From contig JAGPNE010000002.1 in NCBI GenBank assembly GCA_018052455.1, positions 1 through 64,000 on the forward strand: a stretch of DNA of 64,000 nt, given 5' to 3'. This document shows positions 55,382-63,750 of the stretch, one piece after another. The notes beneath the pieces are model-generated. The model did not search any database, had not been told where the DNA came from, and saw only the letters and a list, made by a program, of their open reading frames with translations. The position numbers and the translations under genes are program-made. Positions within the stretch are counted from its first letter, which is position 1. Every line of letters starts with the position of its first letter. The stretch comes from Candidatus Fermentithermobacillaceae bacterium. GTDB taxonomy: Bacteria; Bacillota; Sulfobacillia; Fermentithermobacillales; Fermentithermobacillaceae.

Positions 55382-55768
55382 GTGATCGGACAGTGATATT
55401 ATCACCATGAAACGGGACTGAGAAAATGTCACCATGAGAGAAAGAGAGGACGTTTTTTTGAGCACAAAGGAAGCAAGAGCTTTCTTTATGCAAGAAGTAG
55501 TTGAAGGAAGGATAACAGTAAGAGAAGCAGCAGCATATTTGAACCGTAGCGAGCGACTGGTGAAAAGGTGTTCTAGCCCTAGTTCATGGCAATAGAGGCA
55601 GAACAGCCAACACGGCCTAGCTAAAGATATGGTCGCTTTGCTGGCTCAAAATGAATACAAAGGCGCAAGTCTGTAAGCAGGATACTTAAAGAGAGGGGTA
55701 TTGCGAACCCATACTCGCATAAGTCTTGTACTTCCAGGAAGAACAGGACTAGAGCTCCAAAGGAAGGA
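55382..55768 (+). mobile_element. ISNCY-like insertion sequence remnant, copy 2
   Basis: It repeats 48403-48788 in direct orientation with only a few changes, including the start of the transposase with its HTH. It stops abruptly at aggaagga, exactly where the duplicated HAD sequence begins. The short shared run aggaag at the join suggests recombination there. Confidence 0.85.
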
Positions 55769-55913
55769 ATGAAGAAGCTGTGCGAAGCATATATTTATAA
55801 CTTCAGGCAGCTTTTGCCTTCTGTAGATGTAGGGTTATAATGCTCGTGATTCAAGTTGCGCAGTGATATTTAGGGATCTTTGAATATGTCAGATTGTGCA
55901 GAAAGGGATTCAC
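55769..55913 (+). repeat. Direct repeat flanking the island, right copy
   Basis: This matches 38659-38803 (3' end of the HAD gene plus spacer) at full length. It supplies the ribosome site AAAGGG of the downstream nitroreductase gene. Confidence 0.95.
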
Positions 55914-56669
55914 ATGGATGTTGGTCTGTATGATTCAATATTTCGAAGGAAGTCCGTTCGAAAATATAACATGGATCCCATAAGTCAAGGGACCATAGGT
56001 GAGATTTCCGATCACTTAGAGACCTTAGAGCCCCTTTGCCCGGAAATCAAAGTCAGATTCATGTTTGCAGAACATGGGGAAATAGCAAACTTGCTTCCTG
56101 TGAGATGCCCCCATTACCTTCTCATGTTCTCTGAGACTGAGGACAACTATTTGTACAACGTAGGGTTTATAGGACAACAAATAGACTTGTACCTTTCTGC
56201 TAGGGGATTGGGAAGCTGCTGGCTAGGCTTGGCTAAACCCCACCAAGAAATATCCGGCACAGAGGAACTGGATTTTGTGATCATGCTGGGCTTTGGAGAG
56301 GCTGCCGAACCATTGTACAGGGAAGAGGTTTCACAGTTCAAAAGAAAGCCCTTGTCCCAGATATCTTCCGTCCTAGGGGCAGAGGAGCTTCTAGAACCTG
56401 TGCGCTTGGCTCCTTCTGCAGTAAACAGGCAGCCTTGGTACTTTTACGGCACGCCACAGGAACTTCATGTAGCAAGGGAAAAACTGAACCCTGTAACTTA
56501 TCCCATCTACAACAGGCTTAATCAGATAGATACAGGGATAGGTTTATGCCATCTGGTTCTAAGCGCTGAGCACCTGGGCAAGTCACTTTCATTCCAATTT
56601 GGCGATGATGAAAGACAAGATCCTCCCCCTGGATATCAGTATGTAGTTACTGCAAGTATTGAGCCGTGA
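55914..56669 (+). CDS. Nitroreductase-family protein (TM nitroreductase-like)
   Basis: The 251-residue flavoprotein has the FMN-binding N-terminus SIFRRKSVRKY and a second site motif APSAVNRQPWYFY, with GFIGQQIDLYLSARGLGSCWLGL in between. It matches putative nitroreductases whose substrate is unknown. ATG 55914 is six bases after AAAGGG. It was probably the gene after the HAD phosphatase in the ancestral thiamine operon, before the island separated them. The GNAT gene follows. Confidence 0.88.
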   Translation: MDVGLYDSIFRRKSVRKYNMDPISQGTIGEISDHLETLEPLCPEIKVRFMFAEHGEIANLLPVRCPHYLLMFSETEDNYLYNVGFIGQQIDLYLSARGLGSCWLGLAKPHQEISGTEELDFVIMLGFGEAAEPLYREEVSQFKRKPLSQISSVLGAEELLEPVRLAPSAVNRQPWYFYGTPQELHVAREKLNPVTYPIYNRLNQIDTGIGLCHLVLSAEHLGKSLSFQFGDDERQDPPPGYQYVVTASIEP

Positions 56670-56722
56670 TAGTTGCATCTAGGCAGCTTCAGGTAATAAT
56701 ATGCGATGAGAGGCGACATCAA

Positions 56723-57382
56723 ATGATCACCATGGGAAAGTACGAAAAAAGATGTAAGCCTAAGTGTCTAGACCTAATAGTCCAGTTTTTCAATCACCAC
56801 GCAGACCGAATGGGCCAAGAACGATGGATCGATCTATCCCAAGCCGAGACCATTCTCGATGAGTGGCTGGAAGACGGGCTCCTTTTTGTGTGTGAAGATA
56901 CAGGGTTTGATAGCAGCAGTCTGTCAGAGGGCCTGTCTGCGCCTCCAGATGGATCACCAGACCAGGGGTCCGAAAGGGTGCTGGTGGGACTTGTAAGGCT
57001 GCGTGAAGACCACGGCACATACTGGATAGAAGACATTATGGTGGACGAGGAGCGGCGCCATAGAGGGATAGGCTCTGAGATCCTAAAAGAGGTGGAAAAC
57101 TGGGTCCTTTCAAAAGGAGCTACTTCTTTGTTTCTAGACGTGGTCCCTTCGAATCTCGGTGCCTTGGATTTTTTCATGGGAAATGGATATGTGTATTTGA
57201 ACACCATAGAATTGCGCAAAGACCTGCAGCACTCTAACGGTTCTTCAGCGCTGAGTACAGATGGTTCCGATTCGAAGGAAGCAAAGACTCCCAAAACCAC
57301 AGAGGTGACATTCCTAGGAAGACATTTTCTGGTGCGAGGGGAAATCGAGTTGCGCGAGGAAAAGAACGGGCACAAGGTCTAA
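56723..57382 (+). CDS. GNAT-family acetyltransferase
   Basis: The 219-residue protein carries the acetyl-CoA-binding pattern YWIEDIMVDEERRHRGIGSEIL, with RRHRGIG as motif A, and FLDVVPSNLGALDFFMGNGY. A polar C-terminal tail of about 50 residues follows. ATG 56723 after GAGAGG is preferred; a GTG at 56666 overlaps the nitroreductase stop but lacks an SD. The substrate is not predictable. The 175 bases downstream are non-coding. Confidence 0.87.
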   Translation: MITMGKYEKRCKPKCLDLIVQFFNHHADRMGQERWIDLSQAETILDEWLEDGLLFVCEDTGFDSSSLSEGLSAPPDGSPDQGSERVLVGLVRLREDHGTYWIEDIMVDEERRHRGIGSEILKEVENWVLSKGATSLFLDVVPSNLGALDFFMGNGYVYLNTIELRKDLQHSNGSSALSTDGSDSKEAKTPKTTEVTFLGRHFLVRGEIELREEKNGHKV

Positions 57383-57557
57383 TCAGAACCTGCTGATTTT
57401 TTGTCTCAGAAGCGCTAGGTTACAGATTCTATGACTTGTGCTGCTATTTTCCTCGCAAGTCTGATAGGGCTCGATGATAAAAACCAGAAGGCGCGGCCAT
57501 GGCAGAACGCGGTCGATCGCCACAGGTGCGCCTCCCAATCAAAGATATTCTTGGCAC

Positions 57558-58280
57558 TCATAGGATTTTGCTAAGGAAAGCCTTTGTCCTTTCATGTCTG
57601 GGATGGCTGAAGAATTCCAAAGGCGGTCCTTCCTCTACCAGTAATCCCTGGTCCATGAATATGACCCTGTCTGCTACTTCCCTGGCAAATCCCATTTCAT
57701 GGCTAACCACGATCATGGTCATGCCTTCCAAGGCAAGTTCCTTCATGACGGCAAGGACTTCGCCTATCATTTCAGGGTCCAAAGCCGAAGTAGGCTCATC
57801 AAACAGCATGAGCTTGGGTTTCATAGCCAGGGCCCGCGCAATAGCGGCCCTTTGCTGTTGTCCTCCTGACAGTTGGCGAGGGTAGGCCGACTCTTTGTCA
57901 GCTAGACCTACTTTTTTAAGAAGAGCCCTTCCCATCTGGTGAGCTTCGTCAACTGGCATTTTAAGGACCTTGGTGGGCGCAAGGCATACGTTATCCAAGA
58001 CCGTAAGGTGTGGGAACAGATTGAACTGTTGAAACACCATTCCAGCAGTTTGCCTAACCAGGTTAATATCTACGCTGCCGTCATCTAGGTTTACGCCGTC
58101 TATATACACTTGACCTGAACTTGGTTGCTCCAGGTGGTTGATGCATCGCAACAAAGTGCTTTTTCCAGAACCGCTAGGACCAATTATGACTACAACTTCA
58201 CCTTTTTCAACTTCCAAGTCTATGCCGCGAAGCACATGGAGATCTCCAAAATACTTGTGCAGATCTTTGACCTTAACCAC
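57558..58280 (-). CDS. Polar amino-acid ABC transporter ATP-binding protein
   Basis: This 240-residue ATPase of the GlnQ/HisP type powers amino-acid import. Walker [17 protein letters not shown]-loop [11 protein letters not shown], signature [15 protein letters not shown], Walker [15 protein letters not shown] and switch VVSHEMGFA are all present. It overlaps the permease gene by eight bases. SD lies inside the permease end. Confidence 0.95.
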   Translation of the reverse strand: MVKVKDLHKYFGDLHVLRGIDLEVEKGEVVVIIGPSGSGKSTLLRCINHLEQPSSGQVYIDGVNLDDGSVDINLVRQTAGMVFQQFNLFPHLTVLDNVCLAPTKVLKMPVDEAHQMGRALLKKVGLADKESAYPRQLSGGQQQRAAIARALAMKPKLMLFDEPTSALDPEMIGEVLAVMKELALEGMTMIVVSHEMGFAREVADRVIFMDQGLLVEEGPPLEFFSHPRHERTKAFLSKIL

Positions 58281-58929
58281 CGGCTTTGAGCCTCCCCTCT
58301 AAGAGGCCTAACATTCTGCTGATCGTAAAAGTCAACACAAGGTATATTAAGGCGGTAGTGAAGTATGCCTCAAATGGCCTAAAACTCTGTCCTGCCATCA
58401 TTTTTGAGCGCATCATGAGGTCTTCCATCCCGATTACCGAAACGAGGGACGATTCTTTGAGCAGGGTCACGAACTCGTTACCCATGGGAGGAATGACGCG
58501 CCTAATGGCCTGAGGCAAGATTACATACTGCATAGCCTGGCCGTAGGTCATACCCAAGGATCGAGCCGCCTCCATCTGACCTGATTCTATAGATTCAATG
58601 CCGCTTCTGTAGATCTCGGCCATGTAGGCTGACGAGTTGAGGGTTAGAGATACCAAGGCGTCGATAGATCCTACAGGTTTGTAGTGAAGTATTTGAGGTA
58701 AGCCGAAGTGCACCAGATAGATTTGGGCGAGGAGGGGGGTGCCCCTTATGAAATCTATATACGCCTGACACGGAATTCGGAGCATCTTGTTCCCGCTAAT
58801 GCGACCGAGCGCAATCAGCAGTCCAAGCAAGATTGCGATCAGAAAAGACACAAATGTGAATTGAACTGTGATTCCAACACCTCTTACCAAGAAGGGGAAA
58901 TACTTCGCGACTATGTCTAGATCAAACAG
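58273..58929 (-). CDS. Polar amino-acid ABC transporter permease, likely CTG start
   Basis: This is a HisM/GlnP-type inner-membrane permease with the EAA-like motif [38 protein letters not shown] and about five membrane helices. With the first standard start (TTG 58890) there is no SD. Reading on to CTG 58929, seven bases after AAGGAGGG, adds [14 protein letters not shown], the usual permease N-terminus. No ATG, GTG or TTG occurs in between. I therefore propose the CTG start (218 aa). It sits between the binding protein and ATPase genes. Confidence 0.88.
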   Translation of the reverse strand: MFDLDIVAKYFPFLVRGVGITVQFTFVSFLIAILLGLLIALGRISGNKMLRIPCQAYIDFIRGTPLLAQIYLVHFGLPQILHYKPVGSIDALVSLTLNSSAYMAEIYRSGIESIESGQMEAARSLGMTYGQAMQYVILPQAIRRVIPPMGNEFVTLLKESSLVSVIGMEDLMMRSKMMAGQSFRPFEAYFTTALIYLVLTFTISRMLGLLEGRLKAGG

Positions 58930-58980
58930 ATTGGTTCCCTCCTTAAGTCGAATTTCTTCTGCTCAACCTCGGCATGGCTC

Positions 58981-59024
58981 AAAAGGGGCCACGGATGGAC
59001 GTTTCTGATCCGGCCCCTCTTTTC
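58981..59024 (-). terminator. Intercistronic hairpin between binding protein and permease genes
   Basis: The minus strand can form AAAAG-GGGCC paired with GGCCCCTTTT (with one bulge) around an inner GGAT...ATCC helix. It ends in TTTT. It may reduce transcription into the permease and ATPase genes. Confidence 0.65.
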
Positions 59025-59094
59025 GGCAGGTGTATTCAAAGGAGCCCTTGGTTTCGGCCTAGGCGCCAAGCTGTTTGGCTCTTTGGCCCCGGGG

Positions 59095-59913
59095 TTACCT
59101 GGGTCCAAAGTACTTTTCGTAGATTTCGTCATACTTGCCGCTTGCTTTTATCTTCGCAAGGCCTTTGTTTACTAGCTCATGTATGTCCTTATCCTGCTTG
59201 CGCATGGCAATGCCGTAATACTCAACCGTGAAGGCTGGCTCGGGTATGATTATCTTTGAGTCAGGGTTGTTCTTTAGGTACTCTTGAATCACAGGCAAGT
59301 CTGAAATCACTGCATCTACTCCGCCGACTTTGAGTTCATTGAATACGTCGGCAGCTTGTTCTAGCCTCTTGATAGTCAGCCCGGCCATGTTTTCCTCTTT
59401 GAATTTCGCGTCCAAGTCTTTGGCTGCGTAATCCGCTGTGGTGTTTATCTGCACCGCAACTGTCTTCCCCGAAAGGTCATCTAGTGTCTTAATTGGAGAA
59501 CCTTCTTCTACGCACCACGCTTGACCAGATTCAAAATATGGGTCTGAGAACTTTACTTCCATTGCCCTCTCGTCGGTAATAGTCATTCCCGATACGATGA
59601 GATCGGCCTCCCCTGTCTGCAGAGCGGCAATTAGGCTGTTCCAGTCCATGTTTTTGTATTCGACCTCAAAATTGGAGGCCTCTGCAATAGCGTAGATAAG
59701 ATCAACGTCGAACCCTGTAAGTTCCCCGGTGTCTGGATCTACGAATTCAAAGGGCGCAAATGTGCACTCTCCAACCGCGACAAGTTCTGCAACGGGTGCG
59801 CCAGGTTCCTCTTCGCCGGTTTGAGGAGGCGTCTCAGGTTGTTCAGTGCATCCTGCGAAAAGGGCAAGGACAAGCAGAAGCGAAAAGCATAGAATTCCAA
59901 ACCTCTTTTTCAT
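59095..59913 (-). CDS. Amino-acid ABC transporter substrate-binding lipoprotein
   Basis: The 272-residue lipoprotein has lipobox LFAGC (Cys near 22) and a SBP_bac_3 domain: FAPFEFVDPDTGELTGFDVDLI, ADLIVSGMTITDERA, FSDPYFESGQAW, VAVQINTT and KIKASGKYDEIYEKYFG. It probably binds a polar amino acid. It heads the binding protein-permease-ATPase operon and follows a likely promoter. Confidence 0.93.
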   Translation of the reverse strand: MKKRFGILCFSLLLVLALFAGCTEQPETPPQTGEEEPGAPVAELVAVGECTFAPFEFVDPDTGELTGFDVDLIYAIAEASNFEVEYKNMDWNSLIAALQTGEADLIVSGMTITDERAMEVKFSDPYFESGQAWCVEEGSPIKTLDDLSGKTVAVQINTTADYAAKDLDAKFKEENMAGLTIKRLEQAADVFNELKVGGVDAVISDLPVIQEYLKNNPDSKIIIPEPAFTVEYYGIAMRKQDKDIHELVNKGLAKIKASGKYDEIYEKYFGPR

Positions 59914-60024
59914 GTTAATATCTCCCTTCCATTTTGTGTTTGCCGTACTATGCCGCTAGAATATACAAAGCGGCAATGCCCCTAATTCTCGAATCATATG
60001 CTACGGCTTGAGTTACTGTGCATG

Positions 60025-60053
60025 ATTATACATCTACGAGGGTACTATGGTAA
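60025..60053 (-). promoter_or_regulatory. Putative promoter of the amino-acid transporter operon
   Basis: Minus strand TTACCA (60048-60053), 17-base spacer, TATAAT (60025-60030). It lies 110 bases before the binding-protein ATG. A small GCCGCT/AGCGGC hairpin lies between. Confidence 0.6.
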
Positions 60054-60080
60054 GTAGTAAGTTGTAGTATGTCAGAGTGT

Positions 60081-61424
60081 CTACTTGATCTTGTTGCTCT
60101 GTCTCCAGATATTCATCGCTTGTGCGTCTCGGACCAAATCATCTCGGAAGTCAGGGTGGGCAATCGATATCACAAGTTCTGCCCTCTCCCAGGTGCTGCG
60201 GCCTGCTAGATTAACGATACCCCACTCCGTAACAAGGTACATCGCCTGGCTGCGCGGATCTGATACGATGCCGCCAGGAGGTAAGGTTGGTACTACGCGG
60301 GATTTCACCTCCTTTGTGTTTCGATCTACGTATGTCGATGGCATACAGACGAAAGATTTCCCTTCTTTAGCCATAAGGGCGCCTGTGACAAAGTCCAGTT
60401 GGCCTCCGGTACCGCTTATGTGTCTCGTGCCTGCGGACTCCGAACAGACCTGCCCATATAGGTCTATCTCTACGCAGCTATTTATGGCGATCAAACGATC
60501 ATGTTGCGACATGACTTCAGGCGAATTAGTGTATTCTACGGGGAAAGAGGCTAACCCTGGGTTGCGGTGTACCCAATCATAAAGCTCACGACTACCCAGA
60601 CCAAAAGACCACACGCCCTTTCCTCGATCGATTGATTTGAGCTTGTTGGTGAGTTTGCCTGCTTTATACATATCAAGATACGAGTCGCATAGCATTTCAG
60701 TATGCATACCCAAGTCTTTGAGGTCAGACGATGCAATCATTTGTCCGACCAAGTTAGGCATAGCGCCTATTCCAAGCTGGATCACTGAACCGTCCATCAC
60801 ATGTTCGCATATGAGCTTAGCTATCTCCTCGTCTTCTCTTGTTGGGGCAACCGGGCTTAGCACCGCCAGAGGCTCATGAGCACCTTCTACCACAACATCT
60901 ACCTCAGATATGTGGATAGCCTCAGCGTATCCCCCGCAAGCCCATGGAAGGTGTTCATTTACCTCGACTATAACCGTCTTTGCCTTATCGATTATGGTCT
61001 TAGTAGAAGAGTTAGTTAGAGACAAGTTGAAATATCCGTATTCGTCCATGGGAGTAACTGCAATGCAAGCCACGTCTACATCCAGATATTTTCGGTAAAA
61101 AGTCGCCTGGTTCCTATACATCATAGGTATGTAGTTGCAAAGACCGCGGTCATGGTATCTTCTCTCAGGCCCGCTAAAGTGCCAGCTGTTATACGTGAAG
61201 CTATTCCTTTGTGGATCACATTCCACAATCTGAAGCGGTTTCGGCAAAACCCCGCCCCGCACCTTAACATCTTGAAGCTCATCCTTCCGCCTAGCCAAGG
61301 CTCCATCTAAGAGCTCAGGGAGATTCGAATTCATGCCATAATCCACCCAATCGCCGCTTCTCACCACCTTAACCGCATCATCCGGAGTCTTCAGCTTCCG
61401 CCTATACTCACTTACCAAACTCAT
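60081..61424 (-). CDS. Acetyl-CoA hydrolase/transferase family CoA-transferase
   Basis: The 447-residue enzyme resembles 4-hydroxybutyrate or butyryl-CoA:acetate CoA-transferases of anaerobes. Segments include SGDWVDYGM, DVACIAVTPMDEYGYFNLSL, VIQLGIGAMPN, the catalytic Glu in MHTEML (about 240) and SGTGGQLDFVTGA. It would move CoA between short-chain acids in fermentation. It follows the two-component genes on the same strand after an 80-base spacer with repeats. Substrate choice cannot be read from sequence. Confidence 0.92.
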   Translation of the reverse strand: MSLVSEYRRKLKTPDDAVKVVRSGDWVDYGMNSNLPELLDGALARRKDELQDVKVRGGVLPKPLQIVECDPQRNSFTYNSWHFSGPERRYHDRGLCNYIPMMYRNQATFYRKYLDVDVACIAVTPMDEYGYFNLSLTNSSTKTIIDKAKTVIVEVNEHLPWACGGYAEAIHISEVDVVVEGAHEPLAVLSPVAPTREDEEIAKLICEHVMDGSVIQLGIGAMPNLVGQMIASSDLKDLGMHTEMLCDSYLDMYKAGKLTNKLKSIDRGKGVWSFGLGSRELYDWVHRNPGLASFPVEYTNSPEVMSQHDRLIAINSCVEIDLYGQVCSESAGTRHISGTGGQLDFVTGALMAKEGKSFVCMPSTYVDRNTKEVKSRVVPTLPPGGIVSDPRSQAMYLVTEWGIVNLAGRSTWERAELVISIAHPDFRDDLVRDAQAMNIWRQSNKIK

Positions 61425-61450
61425 ATCGTCTCTCTCCTTTTTCCGTCAAG

Positions 61451-61505
61451 CACCGGGGACGGCACTTTCTGCTTCAGAAGCATGGGGGACGGCACTTTTT
61501 GCTTC
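61451..61505 (+). repeat. Two tandem copies of the dispersed intergenic repeat
   Basis: The core gggacggcactttttgc occurs at 61455 (with one change, tttct) and again at 61485, both in the same orientation, within the spacer between the response regulator and CoA-transferase genes. Confidence 0.85.
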
Positions 61506-61506
61506 A

Positions 61507-62127
61507 TCACTTGTGCTTCAGGTAGAATATGGCCAACTGCGTACGATCCCTTAGATCAAGTTTTTCTAGAATTGCGCTTACATAGTTGCGCACTGTGCCT
61601 TCGCTAAGATAGAGTACCTCGGCTATCTCACGATTACTCAAGCCTCTTGCCACCATCTCTATGATTCTCTCTTCTTTTTCAGTAACTCCGAAGTCCGAGA
61701 TGCTAGTCTTTTTACCGTCTTTCAGCAGGTTGGGCAGTCTGGTTACGACAGCGTCTCCAAATACATTCTGACCATTTTGGACCGCCTTCAAAGCAGGAAT
61801 GATGCTTTCAAAATCCTGCTTCAGGATGTAGCCTTTTGCACCCAATCTTAACGCTTCCACGATGTACTCATCGTCTGAAAACGTAGTCAGAAACAGGATA
61901 CGAGCGTCAGGGAATTGGCTCAAGATATCTTCGCAAGCCTGAAGTCCTGTCATTTCCGCCATGCGAATGTCCATTAGCACGACATCAGGTCGGAGTTTTG
62001 CGAAAAGTGATACTGCCTCGCTTCCGTCGGAGCCTATCCCGATAACCTCGATGCTGCCATCCGTTTGGAGAATCGTCTTAAGGGATTGGCATACCAGAGG
62101 GTCATCATCTACTATGAGTACGCGCGT
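61507..62127 (-). CDS. NarL/FixJ-type response regulator, likely ACG start
   Basis: The protein has a receiver (RVLIVDDDPLVCQSL, phospho-Asp in VVLMDIRMAE, TTFSDD, GYILK) and a LuxR-type HTH (GVTEKEERIIEMVARGLSNREIAEVLYLSEGTVRNYV). The first standard start in frame, GTG 61980, would remove the acidic pocket. The frame continues upstream without ATG, GTG or TTG to ACG 62127, eight bases after AGGAGG, giving TRVLIVDDD, a normal receiver start with ACG in place of ATG. The AGGAGG overlaps the kinase stop codon. I annotate the ACG start (206 aa). Confidence 0.88.
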   Translation of the reverse strand, partial: TRVLIVDDDPLVCQSLKTILQTDGSIEVIGIGSDGSEAVSLFAKLRPDVVLMDIRMAEMTGLQACEDILSQFPDARILFLTTFSDDEYIVEALRLGAKGYILKQDFESIIPALKAVQNGQNVFGDAVVTRLPNLLKDGKKTSISDFGVTEKEERIIEMVARGLSNREIAEVLYLSEGTVRNYVSAILEKLDLRDRTQLAIFYLKHK

Positions 62128-62132
62128 AAAAG

Positions 62133-63281
62133 CTACCTCCTTTTGGGGACAGAGATGAACAGCCTGAACCCGCTTTTATGCTCGATCACAAATTGCCCGC
62201 CTAAGGCTCGCACTCTATCTTCTATACTGAGAAGGCCAAGACCTTCTCCCGAACCAAGATGCAGCTCGGTGCCGTTGTCCTGGACTATGAGTTGGTAGAG
62301 CGCGGGATGTTCGACAAGAATGACTGTGACCAAAGTCGCATCTGAGTGATGGATCACATTGCTCAATGCTTCTTTGATTACGGCTATGAAGCAGTACGCG
62401 ATGGCCTTTTCGGGTTCATCTTCGAGTCTGTAATCCAGACGAATAGGGCAGAATGTGAAATCTTCGACAATAGCCTCTACTTGTGTCTTGAGGTCAATGG
62501 ACTCATCGTGTAGGTTGCGGACGCTAGCCCGTATGCTATCCATAGCCTGTGACAGTGTTTCGCGGATGACCGACAGGCCGCGCCTCTTTTCTTCGTCCTC
62601 TTCGGTAACTATGAGAGCGCCTATTTGAAGAATTAACCTCGACAAAAGGTGACCTACATGGTCGTGGATTTCCCGGGCAATGCGGCCGCGTTCATTCAGT
62701 GTTGCCAGTCGGACCTCGTAGTCTTGGTTTTCGAGAAGTTCTCGGTTCCTTTGAGCCAGAAGCATGGCCTTTTCATAGCTGTCATCGCGCAGTCTGTTTG
62801 CTTGGCTCCGGCTGTATTCCAACGCATTTTGCCTTGACGCCAATACATAAGATACCGCTGTGAGTGCAGAGAATACGAGGAACCCTTGGAGAGAAAGGTG
62901 CACAAGCGATACTATAACGCCTACTGTGATCAGCGAAGCCCATATTGGCCAGGCATTTCGCTTTGAAGTTTCAGCAGGAGGCGGAGGGTCGAGGTACAAA
63001 AGGCGCGTGTCTGGTTGTTCGAAAGGATTCTTTTGGATCTTGGTCATGGCATCATAATGGACCAGAGGCAGGAAAGTAATGAATCTTGGCCGCACAATGC
63101 AGAATAAGGTATACAAGATGGTGCTTGCCATCACAATTACATCGCGGCTGCTATAGCCGTTTAATGCAACTATTGTTATTGCGCATAGAAGAGCTGCCAC
63201 CGTGGTGGCTTCATCTGCTTCTATCGGAAGCACAACCAAACAGCAAATCAGTAGAAGCAGTCTGTCGGCAGCACTTTGCAT
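62133..63281 (-). CDS. NarL-family sensor histidine kinase
   Basis: This 382-residue membrane kinase has several hydrophobic segments in the first 155 residues, then a HisKA_3 dimerisation domain with the phospho-His in RIAREIHDHVGHLLSRL (about 205). The ATPase domain has VIKEALSNVIHHS and GEGLGLLSIEDRVRALGG. It pairs with the response regulator whose gene begins at its stop codon. Signal and target genes are unknown; the CoA-transferase gene downstream is a candidate target. Confidence 0.92.
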   Translation of the reverse strand: MQSAADRLLLLICCLVVLPIEADEATTVAALLCAITIVALNGYSSRDVIVMASTILYTLFCIVRPRFITFLPLVHYDAMTKIQKNPFEQPDTRLLYLDPPPPAETSKRNAWPIWASLITVGVIVSLVHLSLQGFLVFSALTAVSYVLASRQNALEYSRSQANRLRDDSYEKAMLLAQRNRELLENQDYEVRLATLNERGRIAREIHDHVGHLLSRLILQIGALIVTEEDEEKRRGLSVIRETLSQAMDSIRASVRNLHDESIDLKTQVEAIVEDFTFCPIRLDYRLEDEPEKAIAYCFIAVIKEALSNVIHHSDATLVTVILVEHPALYQLIVQDNGTELHLGSGEGLGLLSIEDRVRALGGQFVIEHKSGFRLFISVPKRR

Positions 63282-63750
63282 ATTAACTCTCCCTCTGTCC
63301 CAGTGCCTCTTACGGCACCAAGTCTAACACATGAGTTGTAAGGCAGCAATTGGAAATGGTGGTTCAGCCAACATGCCAATCCGGGGTAGGGAGATCTTCT
63401 TATCTAGAGGCATGTGGATGAGAACTGCCCAGACCCAAAGAACCGGCCAGAATCCCGGTTCAAAGCAGAACATCTGCTACATTGTCCACACAACAAGCAG
63501 AAGGCGAAGCCCAGATTCTATGACTTTTGTCACCTCAAGAAACTGATCAGAAACACTTACAATGTGGATCACAGAAGAAGTAAAGTAGTAAAGAACATGC
63601 TAGTAAAAGGACATATCCGGTGGCCGAATGCGTTTCAGTAGTCTCATAAGAGATAGAAGCCGCGGTGTCTGTGAACTCTCTAGTCAGATGATAGAAGCGA
63701 CGTAATAGAAGGAGCTTTGAGGCAAAAGCCGCTAACCTGGAGGAGTGCAT
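63282..63750. other. Intergenic region, nothing recognised
   Basis: About 470 bases between divergent genes. No RNA element or gene is recognised. The region should carry promoters for both the sensor kinase (minus) and the ABC ATPase (plus); no strong box pair was seen. Confidence 0.5.

Larger units (their letters stand above)
38874..55768. mobile_element. Composite genomic island interrupting the thiamine operon
   Basis: About 16.9 kb lie between duplicated host sequence (38659-38803 and 55769-55913). Contents are a decayed tyrosine integrase and conjugative-element sigma-like gene at the left end, a GC-rich block (40783-48290) and a restriction/defence-like operon between two IS remnants. 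Base composition of the middle block is clearly richer in GC than the flanks. Several events probably built it; it does not look able to move now. Confidence 0.85.

Noticed and set aside
38659-55913. The 145-base duplication as an integrase attachment-site (att) repeat
   Set aside because: It is much longer than typical att cores, includes a coding end and is followed by a partly deleted gene fragment; recombination or duplication involving the IS fits better.
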